From the NCBI GenBank assembly GCA_036675815.1, contig JAKFEE010000040.1, forward strand, positions 5,620-69,619: 64,000 nucleotides of DNA. The letters are read 5' to 3'. The position numbers and the translations under genes are program-made. How positions within the stretch are numbered: position 1 is the first letter of the stretch; every line of letters begins with the position of its first letter. Shown piece by piece: positions 42,613-53,100 of this stretch. The notes beneath the pieces were generated by a model, which saw only the letters and a program-made list of their open reading frames with translations, did not search any database and had not been told where the DNA came from. The DNA is from JAKFEE01 sp036675815 (GTDB lineage: Bacteria; Pseudomonadota; Alphaproteobacteria; Rhodospirillales; Magnetospirillaceae).

Positions 42613-45189
42613 ATGTCGCGCACCGACGATCGCTACAACGTCAAGGAAACGGAGGCCCGCTGGCAGACCGAGTGGGAGCGCCGCCAGAGCTTCCGTGCCA
42701 AGGACGATGCGGCGCGGCCGAAATACTACGTGCTCGAGATGTTCCCCTACCCGTCGGGGCGCATCCACATGGGCCACGTGCGCAACTACACGCTTGGCGA
42801 CGTGGTGGCCCGCTACAAGCGGGCGCGCGGGTTCAACGTGCTCCATCCCATGGGCTGGGACGCCTTCGGCCTGCCGGCCGAGAACGCGGCCATCCAGAAC
42901 AAGGTGCATCCGGCCAAGTGGACGCGCGAGAACATCGCGGCGATGCGCGCCCAGCTGAAGTCGATGGGCCTGTCCTACGACTGGTCACGTGAGATCGCCA
43001 CCTGCGAGCCGGACTATTACCGGCACGAGCAGAAGATGTTCCTCGACTTCCTCGAGGCCGGGCTGGTCTATCGCAAGGAGAGCTGGGTCAACTGGGACCC
43101 GGTGGAGAACACGGTTCTCGCCAACGAACAGGTGATCGACGGCCGCGGCTGGCGCTCGGGCGCGCTGGTCGAGAAGCGGCTGCTGTCGCAGTGGTTCCTC
43201 AAGATCACCGCCTTCGCCGACGAGCTGCTGGAGGGGCTGCAGGGTCTCGAGCGCTGGCCCGAGCGCGTGCGGCTGATGCAGGAGAACTGGATCGGCAAGT
43301 CGGAAGGCGCACGCGTGTTCTTCGACATCACCGGCCGCGCCGACAAGCTGGAGATCTACACTACCCGCCCCGACACCCTGTTCGGCGCCGCCTTCTGCGC
43401 CATCGCCGCCAATCACCCGCTGGCGGCCGAGCTGGCCGCCGGCAACCCAGCCCTGGCCGCGTTCATCGCCGACTGCAACCGCATGGGCACGTCGGAAGCG
43501 GCGATCGAGACCGCCGAGAAGAAGGGCTTGGATACCGGCCTGACGGTGGCGCACCCGTTCATCGCCGGCAAGACGCTGCCGGTCTATGTCGCCAATTTCG
43601 TGCTGATGGACTACGGCACCGGCGCCATCTTCGGCTGCCCGGCCCACGACCAGCGCGACCTCGACTTCGCCCACAAATACGGCCTGCCGGTGGTGCCGGT
43701 GGTGCTGCCGGCCGATGCCGATCCCGCCAGCTTCGCCGTCGGCGGCGAGGCCTATACCGGCGACGGCACGCTGTTCAATTCCGATTTCCTCGACGGCCTA
43801 GCCGTCCCCGAGGCCAAGCGCGTGGTCGCCGAACGCCTGCAGCAGGCGGGCATCGGCGAGCGCACCGTCAACTTCCGGTTGCGCGACTGGGGCGTGTCGC
43901 GGCAGCGCTACTGGGGTTGCCCGATCCCCATCATCCATTGCGAGAGCTGCGGCGCCGTGCCGGTGCCGGAGGCCGACCTGCCGGTGGTGCTGCCCGAGGA
44001 CGTCAGCTTCGACCAGCCGGGGAATCCCCTCGACCATCACCCCACGTGGAAACATGTCGCCTGCCCCAGTTGCGGCAAGCCGGCGCGGCGCGAGACCGAC
44101 ACCTTCGACACCTTCTTCGAATCCTCGTGGTATTTCGCCCGCTTCAGCTCGGTCGCCGAGGATCGTGCCTTCGACCGCCAGGCGGTGGACTACTGGATGC
44201 CGGTCGACCAGTACATCGGCGGCATCGAGCATGCCGTCTTGCATTTGCTGTATTCGCGCTTCTTCACGCGGGCGCTGAAGCACTGCGGCTATCTCGGGGT
44301 GGCCGAGCCCTTCGCCGGGCTGCTGACCCAGGGCATGATCTGCATGGAGACCTACAAGGACGCCGACGGCCGGTGGCTGTTCCCGTCCGACGTGGCCAAG
44401 GACGCCGACGGCGGCCTGATCGAAGCCGCCACCGGCCGGCCGGTGACGCTCGGCCGCTCGGAGAAGATGTCGAAGTCGAAGAAGAACGTCGTCGACCCGG
44501 CCGGCATCATCGACACCTACGGCGCCGACACGGCGCGCCTGTTCATGCTGTCGGACAGCCCGCCCGAGCGCGACCTCGACTGGACCGATGCCGGCGTCGA
44601 CGGCGCCTGGCGCTACGTCAACCGGCTGTGGCGACTGGTCCTAGCTCCGGCCGTGCCGCTGCCGCCGGTGGGCACGCCGGCGCCCGACAATTTCGGGCCG
44701 CAGGCCGACAAGGCGCGGCGCCAGATCCACAAGGCGGTCGCCGCGGTCTCCGACGACCTCGAGCGCTTCCACTTCAACAAGGCGGTGGCTCGTATCCGCG
44801 AGTTGACCAATCTGCTGGCCGAACTGGCCCCCGACGAGGCGGGCGCGCCCTGGGTGCTGCGCCACGGCCTGGAGACGGCGGTGCAGCTATTCGGGCCGAT
44901 GATCCCGCACCTGTGCGAAGAGCTGTGGCAGGCGCTAGGCCATGAGGTGCTGCTGATCGACAGCCCGTGGCCCGAGGCGGACCCGTCGCTGCTGACCGAG
45001 GATACGGTAACCGTCGCCGTCCAGGTGAACGGCAAACTGCGCGGCACCATCGAGTTGCCGGTCGACGTCGACAAGGCTGCCGCCGAACGGGCGGCGCTGG
45101 CCCTGCCCACCGTCGCCCAGTACCTGCAGGGTCGCGCCCCGAAGAAGGTGATCGTCGTGCCGAACAGGATCGTCAATGTCGTGGGCTAG
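42613..45189 (+). CDS. leuS: Leucyl-tRNA synthetase
   Basis: 858-residue class I synthetase. The HIGH-type motif is HMGH near residue 52 in SGRIHMGHVRNY, and KMSKS is at about 618-622. The CP1 editing domain (with NFVLMDYGTGAIFGCPAHDQ) and an anticodon-binding C-terminus are present. The end overlaps lptE by 14 bases. Confidence 0.98.
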   Translation: MSRTDDRYNVKETEARWQTEWERRQSFRAKDDAARPKYYVLEMFPYPSGRIHMGHVRNYTLGDVVARYKRARGFNVLHPMGWDAFGLPAENAAIQNKVHPAKWTRENIAAMRAQLKSMGLSYDWSREIATCEPDYYRHEQKMFLDFLEAGLVYRKESWVNWDPVENTVLANEQVIDGRGWRSGALVEKRLLSQWFLKITAFADELLEGLQGLERWPERVRLMQENWIGKSEGARVFFDITGRADKLEIYTTRPDTLFGAAFCAIAANHPLAAELAAGNPALAAFIADCNRMGTSEAAIETAEKKGLDTGLTVAHPFIAGKTLPVYVANFVLMDYGTGAIFGCPAHDQRDLDFAHKYGLPVVPVVLPADADPASFAVGGEAYTGDGTLFNSDFLDGLAVPEAKRVVAERLQQAGIGERTVNFRLRDWGVSRQRYWGCPIPIIHCESCGAVPVPEADLPVVLPEDVSFDQPGNPLDHHPTWKHVACPSCGKPARRETDTFDTFFESSWYFARFSSVAEDRAFDRQAVDYWMPVDQYIGGIEHAVLHLLYSRFFTRALKHCGYLGVAEPFAGLLTQGMICMETYKDADGRWLFPSDVAKDADGGLIEAATGRPVTLGRSEKMSKSKKNVVDPAGIIDTYGADTARLFMLSDSPPERDLDWTDAGVDGAWRYVNRLWRLVLAPAVPLPPVGTPAPDNFGPQADKARRQIHKAVAAVSDDLERFHFNKAVARIRELTNLLAELAPDEAGAPWVLRHGLETAVQLFGPMIPHLCEELWQALGHEVLLIDSPWPEADPSLLTEDTVTVAVQVNGKLRGTIELPVDVDKAAAERAALALPTVAQYLQGRAPKKVIVVPNRIVNVVG

Positions 45190-45682
45190 ACTGGCCGCCG
45201 CCGCGGCGCTTCTCATGTTGGCCGGCTGCGGCTTCCGCCCGCTGCACGGTCAGCACGCCGCCCAGAAGGGGCCGGTGATGGAGCAGTTCTCCCAGATCGC
45301 CGTCGCCACCATCCCGGATCGCCGGGGGCAGATGGTGCGCAACGAACTGCTCGACCTGTTGACGCCGCGCGGCGAGCCCGCCCAGCCGCGTTATGTCCTC
45401 AATGTCGGGCTGAGCGAGACCATCGAGGACGACATGATCCGCAGGACCGGCTCCGCCAGCCGCAGCCGCCTAACCTTGCGTGCCAGCTATCAGCTACGCG
45501 ACGGCGACAAGGTCGTGGATACCGGCACGGCACGGACGATCCTGTCCTACGACCTGCCGCCCGACCAGCCGTTTGCCGCCGTGACGTCCGAGCGCGACTC
45601 CGAACGCCAGGCGGCGCTGTCGGTGGCCGAACAGATCAAGTCGCGCCTGGCGGTCTACTTCGCCCGCCAGCAGACCCCGTGA
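45176..45682 (+). CDS. lptE: LPS-assembly lipoprotein LptE
   Basis: 168-residue outer-membrane lipoprotein that plugs the LptD barrel. Lipobox LMLAGC with Cys18, then GFRPLHG, a typical LptE start. Sequence conservation in the family is low, so the leuS-lptE-holA order is strong support. It overlaps leuS and holA, so the three are one operon. Confidence 0.92.
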   Translation: MSWARLAAAAALLMLAGCGFRPLHGQHAAQKGPVMEQFSQIAVATIPDRRGQMVRNELLDLLTPRGEPAQPRYVLNVGLSETIEDDMIRRTGSASRSRLTLRASYQLRDGDKVVDTGTARTILSYDLPPDQPFAAVTSERDSERQAALSVAEQIKSRLAVYFARQQTP

Positions 45683-46707
45683 AAATCCCGCCCGCCCGCG
45701 CCGAGGCCTTCGTCAAGGCACCGGCCGCGGCCGTGCGGGCGGTTCTGCTCTACGGGCCTGATGCCGGGCTGGTGAAGGAACGCGCCGATCGCCTGGCGCG
45801 CGGCATCGTCCCCGACCTCTCCGATCCTTTCCGCGTGGCCGACATCGCGCCGGCGGTGCTGAAGAGCGATCCGGCGCGCCTCGCCGACGAGGCCGCCGCC
45901 ATCAGCATGATCGGCGGGCGGCGCGTGGTGCGGCTGCGCGATGCCGGCGATGCCGCCGCGCCGACGCTGCGCGGCTTCCTCGGCGAGCCGGCAGGCGATG
46001 CCCTGGTGGTGGTCGAGGCCGGCGAGCTGGGGCCGCGCTCGGCCCTGCGCCAGCTGTTCGAAAATGCCGACAACGGCGCCGCCATCGCCTGCTATGCCGA
46101 CGACGGCGGCGGCCTCGAGGCCGTCATCCAGGAATCGCTGCGCCGGCATGGGCAGACGCCGGAGCCGGACGCCTTGGCCTACCTCGCCGATCATCTGGGC
46201 GGCGACCGCCGGCTGACCCGCTCGGAGCTGGAAAAACTGTCGCTCTACGTCGGCGGGCCGGGGCGCATCAGCCTTGTTGACGCCACGGCCTGCGTCGGCG
46301 ACACCGCCGGCATGTCGCTCGAGGACCTGGCCTTCGCCGTGGCGGAGGGCGACCACGCCGAACTGCTGCGCATCCTCGATCGGCTTTACCATGAGGGGGC
46401 CCAGCCGGTCGGCATCCTGCGCAGCGTCGTCCGCCATTTCCAGCGCCTGCACCTGGCCGCCGGCACCATGGCGCAGGGCAAGTCGCTCGACCAGGCGTTG
46501 GCGGCGCTGAAGCCGCCGGTCATCTTCAAGCTCGCCCCGCGCTTCAAGGCACAGGTGCAGCGCTGGCCGGCCGACCGGGTGGCGACGGCGCTGGAAATGT
46601 TGGTCAACGCCGAGATCGACTGCAAGACGACCGGCCTGCCCGCCGCCGAAATGGCGGCCCGCGCCCTGATGCAGATCGCCCGCGCCGCCGGCAAGCGCGC
46701 TCGCTGA
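45679..46707 (+). CDS. holA: DNA polymerase III delta subunit
   Basis: 342-residue clamp-loader delta subunit. AVLLYGPDAGLVKERADRLA at the N-terminus and the conserved GGRRVVRLRDAGD and LDRLYHEGAQPVGILRSVVRHF regions are seen. The start is a GTG overlapping the lptE stop (GTGA). Confidence 0.94.
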   Translation: MKIPPARAEAFVKAPAAAVRAVLLYGPDAGLVKERADRLARGIVPDLSDPFRVADIAPAVLKSDPARLADEAAAISMIGGRRVVRLRDAGDAAAPTLRGFLGEPAGDALVVVEAGELGPRSALRQLFENADNGAAIACYADDGGGLEAVIQESLRRHGQTPEPDALAYLADHLGGDRRLTRSELEKLSLYVGGPGRISLVDATACVGDTAGMSLEDLAFAVAEGDHAELLRILDRLYHEGAQPVGILRSVVRHFQRLHLAAGTMAQGKSLDQALAALKPPVIFKLAPRFKAQVQRWPADRVATALEMLVNAEIDCKTTGLPAAEMAARALMQIARAAGKRAR

Positions 46708-46724
46708 CTCTGCCCGTCGCCGCT

Positions 46725-46842
46725 TTTAACCACAGAGACACAGAGGCACAGAGGCGACACAGAGATGGATTTCTCGCCCGCTTCGCGAGCAACAAGTCAT
46801 TCCTCGGTGCCTTCTCTGTGTCTCGGTGTCTCTGTGGTTAAA
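46725..46842. repeat. C-type palindromic repeat (C2)
   Basis: Long inverted arms: TTTAACCACAGAGACACAGA at the left and CTGTGTCTCGGTGTCTCTGT followed by GGTTAAA at the right, pairing over about 30 bases. Unlike C1 and C3 it has no A or B element in its centre, so it shows the undisturbed form. It fills the gap between the convergent holA and parB ends and may stop transcription both ways. Confidence 0.85.
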
Positions 46843-46850
46843 GAGGACGC

Positions 46851-47783
46851 CTAATCCTGCAGGACCGCGTCCATGTCGGCGAGGTCGAGCGCCTCGGGCG
46901 GTGGCCGGCTGCCGTGCGACAAGCGGTGCAGGATGTCGTCGAGCTGTTCGAGATTGCCGTAGCGCAGGGTGATCTCGCCCCCCTTGCCGTGGAACTTTAT
47001 GCTGACCTTCAGGCCCAGCAGCGCCGCGAGATCACGTTCCAGCGCCACCGTATCCGGGTCCTTGTCCGCCGCCGTGGACGCCTGCCCGCGCTTCTGCCGC
47101 TCGGGCTTCTGCACCAGCTTCTCGGTCTGGCGAACGTTCAGCCCCTTGGCCACCACCTGCTGCGCCAGCTTCACCGGTTCGTCGCTGGCGAGGATGGCGC
47201 GGGCGTGGCCGGCGCTCAGCTCGCCGCGATCGAGCATGGTCTTCACCGGATCGGGCAGGGCCAGCAGACGCATGGTGTTGGCGACGTGGCTGCGGCTCTT
47301 GCCGACGGCTTTCGACAGGCCCTCCTGGGTGTGCTCGAATTCCTCCATCAGCCGCCGGTAGCCCTCGGCCTCCTCCAGCGGTGACAGATCCTGGCGCTGC
47401 AGATTCTCGACCAGCGCCACCTCGGCCGCCTCGCGGTCGGAGAGGTCGCGGATGAGCACCGGCACTTCATGCAACTGGGCCAACTGCGCCGCCCGCCAGC
47501 GCCGCTCGCCGGCGATGATCTCGTAGGTATCGGCAGCGGTCGGATGACGGCGCACCAGGATCGGTTGCAGCACCCCCTTGCTACGCACCGATTCCACCAG
47601 ATCCTGGATACGATCATCGTCGAACAGGCGCCGCGGCTGGTAAGCGCCGGGCTGTAGGCGTTCCACCGCCATCTGGCGCACCCCTGGGGTGGACTCGTCG
47701 CTAGCGGTGCTCACCGCCGGCTCATCGCCCAACAATGCCGACAGACCCCGGCCGAGACCGCGCCGCTTGACCTCCTCACTCAT
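46851..47783 (-). CDS. parB: Chromosome partitioning protein ParB
   Basis: 310-residue ParB/Noc CTPase that loads at parS and spreads. The N-terminal CTP-binding domain has IPGERRW-type motif GERRWRAAQLA and the ENLQRQDLSPLEEAEGYRRL box; a helix-turn-helix (LSKAVGKSRSHVANTMRLL) and a C-terminal dimer domain follow. parA is upstream with a four-base overlap. Three parS-like sites lie within 13 kb. Confidence 0.97.
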   Translation of the reverse strand: MSEEVKRRGLGRGLSALLGDEPAVSTASDESTPGVRQMAVERLQPGAYQPRRLFDDDRIQDLVESVRSKGVLQPILVRRHPTAADTYEIIAGERRWRAAQLAQLHEVPVLIRDLSDREAAEVALVENLQRQDLSPLEEAEGYRRLMEEFEHTQEGLSKAVGKSRSHVANTMRLLALPDPVKTMLDRGELSAGHARAILASDEPVKLAQQVVAKGLNVRQTEKLVQKPERQKRGQASTAADKDPDTVALERDLAALLGLKVSIKFHGKGGEITLRYGNLEQLDDILHRLSHGSRPPPEALDLADMDAVLQD

Positions 47784-48598
47784 CCGACTGCCCTCACCTC
47801 ACGCTCACGCCTCAGAACTTCGCCGGCCAGATGCATGTAGGCCTCGGATCCGGCACAACGCACGTCGTAAACCAACACCGGCTTGCCATGCGACGGCGCT
47901 TCCGACACCCGCACGTTGCGCGGGATCACCGTCTTGTAGACTTTGTCGCCGAAATACTCGCGCACGTCGGCGGCGACCATGTCGGACAGGTTGTTGCGGC
48001 GATCGAACATGGTCAGCACGATGCCGTTGAGCTCGAGCGCCGGGTTGAAGGTCTTCTTCACCCGCTCGATGGTCCGCACCAGGTGGCTGATGCCTTCGAG
48101 GGCGAAGAACTCGCACTGTAATGGTACCAGCACCGACTGCGCCGCGATCAGCGCGTTGAGCGTCAGCAGGCCGAGCGCCGGCGGGCAGTCGATCAAGATG
48201 TAGTCGAAACTGCCGGCATCACGGGCCAACGACTCGCGCAGCCGCGATTCGCGCCGCTCCATGTCGATCAGCTCGATCTCGGCACCCGACAGATCCATAC
48301 CCGAGGCCACCACCTTGAGGCCGGGAATGTCGGTGTCGAGCACGGCCTCGGTGAGGGTGGCTTCGCCGAGCATCACTTGATACGAGCTGACCTTGCGCCG
48401 GGCGGCGGGGATGCCGAGTCCGGTGCTGGCGTTGCCCTGCGGATCGAGATCGATGATGAGGACGCGCTTGCGCGTCGCCGCCAGCGCCGTCGCCAGATTG
48501 ATGGCTGTGGTGGTCTTGCCCACCCCGCCCTTTTGATTGGCGATGGCGAGGATTCGCGGTGACGCCTGGGCGACGCCGCTAGCGCGTGTTTCGACCAC
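47780..48598 (-). CDS. parA: Chromosome partitioning ATPase ParA
   Basis: 272-residue deviant Walker ATPase that moves origin regions. KGGVGKTTTAINLA is at the N-terminus, with IDLDPQGNASTGLG and YILIDCPPALGLLTLNAL. The start is a GTG at 48598, inside the end of rsmG (20-base overlap). Confidence 0.97.
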   Translation of the reverse strand: MVETRASGVAQASPRILAIANQKGGVGKTTTAINLATALAATRKRVLIIDLDPQGNASTGLGIPAARRKVSSYQVMLGEATLTEAVLDTDIPGLKVVASGMDLSGAEIELIDMERRESRLRESLARDAGSFDYILIDCPPALGLLTLNALIAAQSVLVPLQCEFFALEGISHLVRTIERVKKTFNPALELNGIVLTMFDRRNNLSDMVAADVREYFGDKVYKTVIPRNVRVSEAPSHGKPVLVYDVRCAGSEAYMHLAGEVLRREREVRAVG

Positions 48599-49219
48599 GG
48601 GAGACCTCGCTCAGTCGAAGGATCAGGCCGTCGGGGTCCGAGAGGCTCGTAACCCTTTCGACGGACATATTCCATTCTTTAGTAGCAAGGGTCAATTCGT
48701 CTTCGCCACCACGCCCCTTGAGGAACAGGCACCGACCGCCCCTCCCATCGTTTTCGCCACGCTGCAGGAAGGGCTCGGCGTATCGCAGCAACTGGGCGAG
48801 CGGCGCCAGGGCGCGCGAGGTCACCACATCGGCGGCGAACGGCGCCACCGCCTCGATGCGCGTATTGTGCACCACCGCCGCCACGCCCATGACCCGTGCC
48901 GCTTCGCGCAGGAACGCACATTTGCGGGCGTCGGCCTCGATCAGATGCACCTCGGGCACGCCCATCGCCGCCAGCACCAGGCCGGGAAAGCCGGCGCCGC
49001 TGCCGAGGTCGACGAGGATCCGCGTGTCAGGAGGGAGCAGCCGATGGAGCTGCGCCGAATCGAGCATGTGGCGGCGCCACAGTTGTGGCAGCGTCGTATT
49101 GCCTACCAGGTTGATGCGCGGCTGCCACCTGAGCAGCAGCTCGGCATAGGCGGCGAGGCGCGCCAGCGTTTCACGTGAAACATCAGGAAGCGCCGCCAAC
49201 GCCTCGGGGCCATCGCTCC

Positions 49220-49223
<4 letters not shown>
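48579..49223 (-). CDS. rsmG: 16S rRNA (guanine-N7) methyltransferase RsmG
   Basis: 214-residue methyltransferase that modifies G527 of 16S rRNA. The SAM-binding motif VDLGSGAGFPGL and the start pattern VSRETLARLAAYAELLLRWQ are seen. It belongs to mnmE-mnmG-rsmG-parA-parB, all linked by short overlaps. A parS-like site lies within codons 15-19 of this gene. Confidence 0.97.
49167..49182. promoter_or_regulatory. parS site (one mismatch)
   Basis: CGTTTCACGTGAAACA matches the widely conserved TGTTNCACGTGAAACA at 15 of 16 places. It lies inside the rsmG coding region, 2 kb from the next site. Confidence 0.85.
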
Positions 49224-51105
<1,882 letters not shown>

Positions 51106-51106
<1 letters not shown>

Positions 51107-52428
51107 TACTTTCCGATGCAGAAGTCGCGGAAGATGACATCGAGCAGGTCCTCGACGTCAACCCTTCCGGTGATGCGGCCGAGGGCGCGCGCCGCCAGCC
51201 GCACATCTTCGGCGGCCAGCTCGACCAGCGGCGCCCGTGGGGCACGCCGCAACCCCTCCAGGCATTCGCCGAGGGCCGCACGATGGCGGGCACGCGTCGG
51301 CACCGGCGCCGCCCCCTCGCCCATCAGCGCCGCGGCCCGCTCGGCCACCGCCGCCTCCAGTGCATCCAAGCCCCGCCCGGTGGCCGCCGAGACGAGCAGC
51401 GCCGCGCGTCCGGCCACTTCAGCCTCGACCCCTGGTACCAGATCGGCCTTGTTGATCACCAACAGGCTGTCTTGGCGCGGGCAGGCCTGGGCTTCGCCAC
51501 CATGGGGCTGACGCGCATCGACCACCTGAATTACCAGATCGGCCGCCTCGGCCCGCTGCCGGGCGCGCCGGATGCCTTCGCTTTCGATATCGTCGACGGA
51601 CTCGCGCAGGCCAGCCGTGTCGGCGACGACCACCGGATAGCCGCCAAGATCGAGATGCACTTCGACGATGTCGCGCGTCGTCCCTGCGGTGGCCGAAACG
51701 ATCGCCGCCTCGCGCCGGGCCAGGCGGTTCAGCAGACTCGACTTGCCGACGTTGGGCGCGCCGATGATGACCACCTGCAGGCCCTCGCGCAGGCGCTCGC
51801 CGCGCGGCGCCTCGGCCAGGTGCGCGGCAATGGTCGCTTCAAGGCCGCGCAGGCGCGCCCATGCCCCGTCCATCACGCCCGGCGGCAGGTCCTCGTCGGC
51901 GAAGTCAATGGCCGCTTCGAACCACGCCAGAGCCTTGAGCATCTGGTCACGCCAGGAGTCGTACAGCGTGGCCAGGCCGCCTTCCATCTGCCGCAGGGCC
52001 TGGCGCCGCTGCGCCGCCGTCTCGGCATCGACCAGATCGGCGATGGCCTCGGCCCGCGTCAGATCCAGCTTGCCGTGATGAAAGGCGCGACGGCTGAACT
52101 CGCCCGGTTCGGCCGGGCGCAGGCCGTGTGCCACGAGGGCATCGGACACCGCTCCGATGACGGCACGCCCGCCGTGCACGTGCAGCTCGACCACGTCCTC
52201 GCCGGTGAAGCTGGCCGGGCCGGGAAACCACAGCGCCAGGCCGTCGTCGAGGATCTCATCGGCGGCGTCGCGCAGGCAAACGCGTGCCGCCCGCCGTGGC
52301 GCGGGCAGCGGCCGGCGCGCCAAGCCGGTCAGGGCCTCGGCGGCAGCGGGTCCGGAGATGCGGATGACGGCGACGCCGGCCCGGCCCGCGCCGGAGGCGA
52401 GGGCGAAGATCGTGTCGCTAGGGACCAT
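51106..52428 (-). CDS. mnmE: tRNA modification GTPase MnmE
   Basis: 440-residue GTPase, partner of MnmG. The N-terminal folate-binding domain starts DTIFALASGAGRAGVAVIRI; G1 is GAPNVGKSS, the switch is AGTTRDIVEV, G3 DTAGLRE, G4 NKAD; the C-terminal CIGK carries the catalytic Cys. Complete and normal. Confidence 0.98.
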
Positions 52429-52759
52429 CCTCTGGCCGCAACATCAGACGCCCCACCCTGCCGCCATCGCGCACATGAACGCTGAGAATTTCGTCGACGT
52501 CCTCATTGGACTTGCAGGTATACCAGACGCCCTCAGGATAAATCACCATGACCGGCCCGAGCTCGCAGCGATCGAGGCAGCCGGCGCTGTTGATGCGCAC
52601 GTCAACGTCAAGCCCCAGCTCCTTGGCCCGCGCCTTCATGTAATTGCGCAACGGCTCGGAACCGCGCCCGGCGCACGAGCCGCGACGGTGCCCGGAGGGG
52701 CGCTGATTGGTGCAGCAGAAGACATGCAGGCGGTAGTACGGCGACGGGTCCTGAGGCAC
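52418..52759 (-). CDS. Thioredoxin-like [2Fe-2S] ferredoxin domain protein
   Basis: 113-residue protein of the shethna-type/NuoE-like thioredoxin-fold [2Fe-2S] group. Likely ligands are Cys16, Cys29, Cys61 and Cys65 (C-X12-C and C-X3-C), in FCCTNQRP, RGSCAGRG and NSAGCLDRCELGP. Small soluble electron carriers of this kind are common near cobalamin or nif genes; here it is upstream of mnmE and overlaps it by 11 bases. The redox partner is unknown. The start is a GTG two bases after the gene before it. Confidence 0.85.
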   Translation of the reverse strand: MPQDPSPYYRLHVFCCTNQRPSGHRRGSCAGRGSEPLRNYMKARAKELGLDVDVRINSAGCLDRCELGPVMVIYPEGVWYTCKSNEDVDEILSVHVRDGGRVGRLMLRPEDGP

Positions 52760-52761
52760 GA

Positions 52762-53013
52762 TCAGCTCTTGCCGCTGCTCCGCATGGCCTGGGCGCCCAG
52801 ATTGCTCCAGAATTTCTGCAGCTGCTCAAAGCCTTGCATGCCCGCCGGCATCCACAGGCTCATCATCTGTTCGGGCTCCATGGCATGCATCGCCGCCGCC
52901 ATCTGGTTCTCCGCCTGCTTGAGCAGCGCATCCTGCATCGGCTTCACATCGGGGAGACCGAAGAACGCCCGTGCCTCCTCGGGGGTGCAATCGACGTCGA
53001 ATTTGAGTTTCAT
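52762..53013 (-). CDS. Small conserved protein of the DUF6489 type
   Basis: 83 residues beginning MKLKFDVDCTPEEARAFFGL, a pattern I recall from a small alphaproteobacterial family (DUF6489). It is Met-rich (10 Met) and amphipathic, with PDVKPMQDALLKQAENQM; the shape suggests a PHA-granule or polymer-associated helper, but that is a guess from composition. It is two bases from the ferredoxin-like gene and co-transcribed with it. Confidence 0.75.
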   Translation of the reverse strand: MKLKFDVDCTPEEARAFFGLPDVKPMQDALLKQAENQMAAAMHAMEPEQMMSLWMPAGMQGFEQLQKFWSNLGAQAMRSSGKS

Positions 53014-53100
53014 GGAAGGTCCCCCGCAGGTTGTCGCGCGGCTTTACGGTTCCAACCTAAGCACTGATCGGCCTTCGCGCAACGCCTCATCGGTGATGCC

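Noticed and set aside
53044..53100. Hairpins or small genes between the DUF6489 and YyaL-like genes
   Set aside because: Only a short divergent promoter gap; nothing beyond that can be supported.
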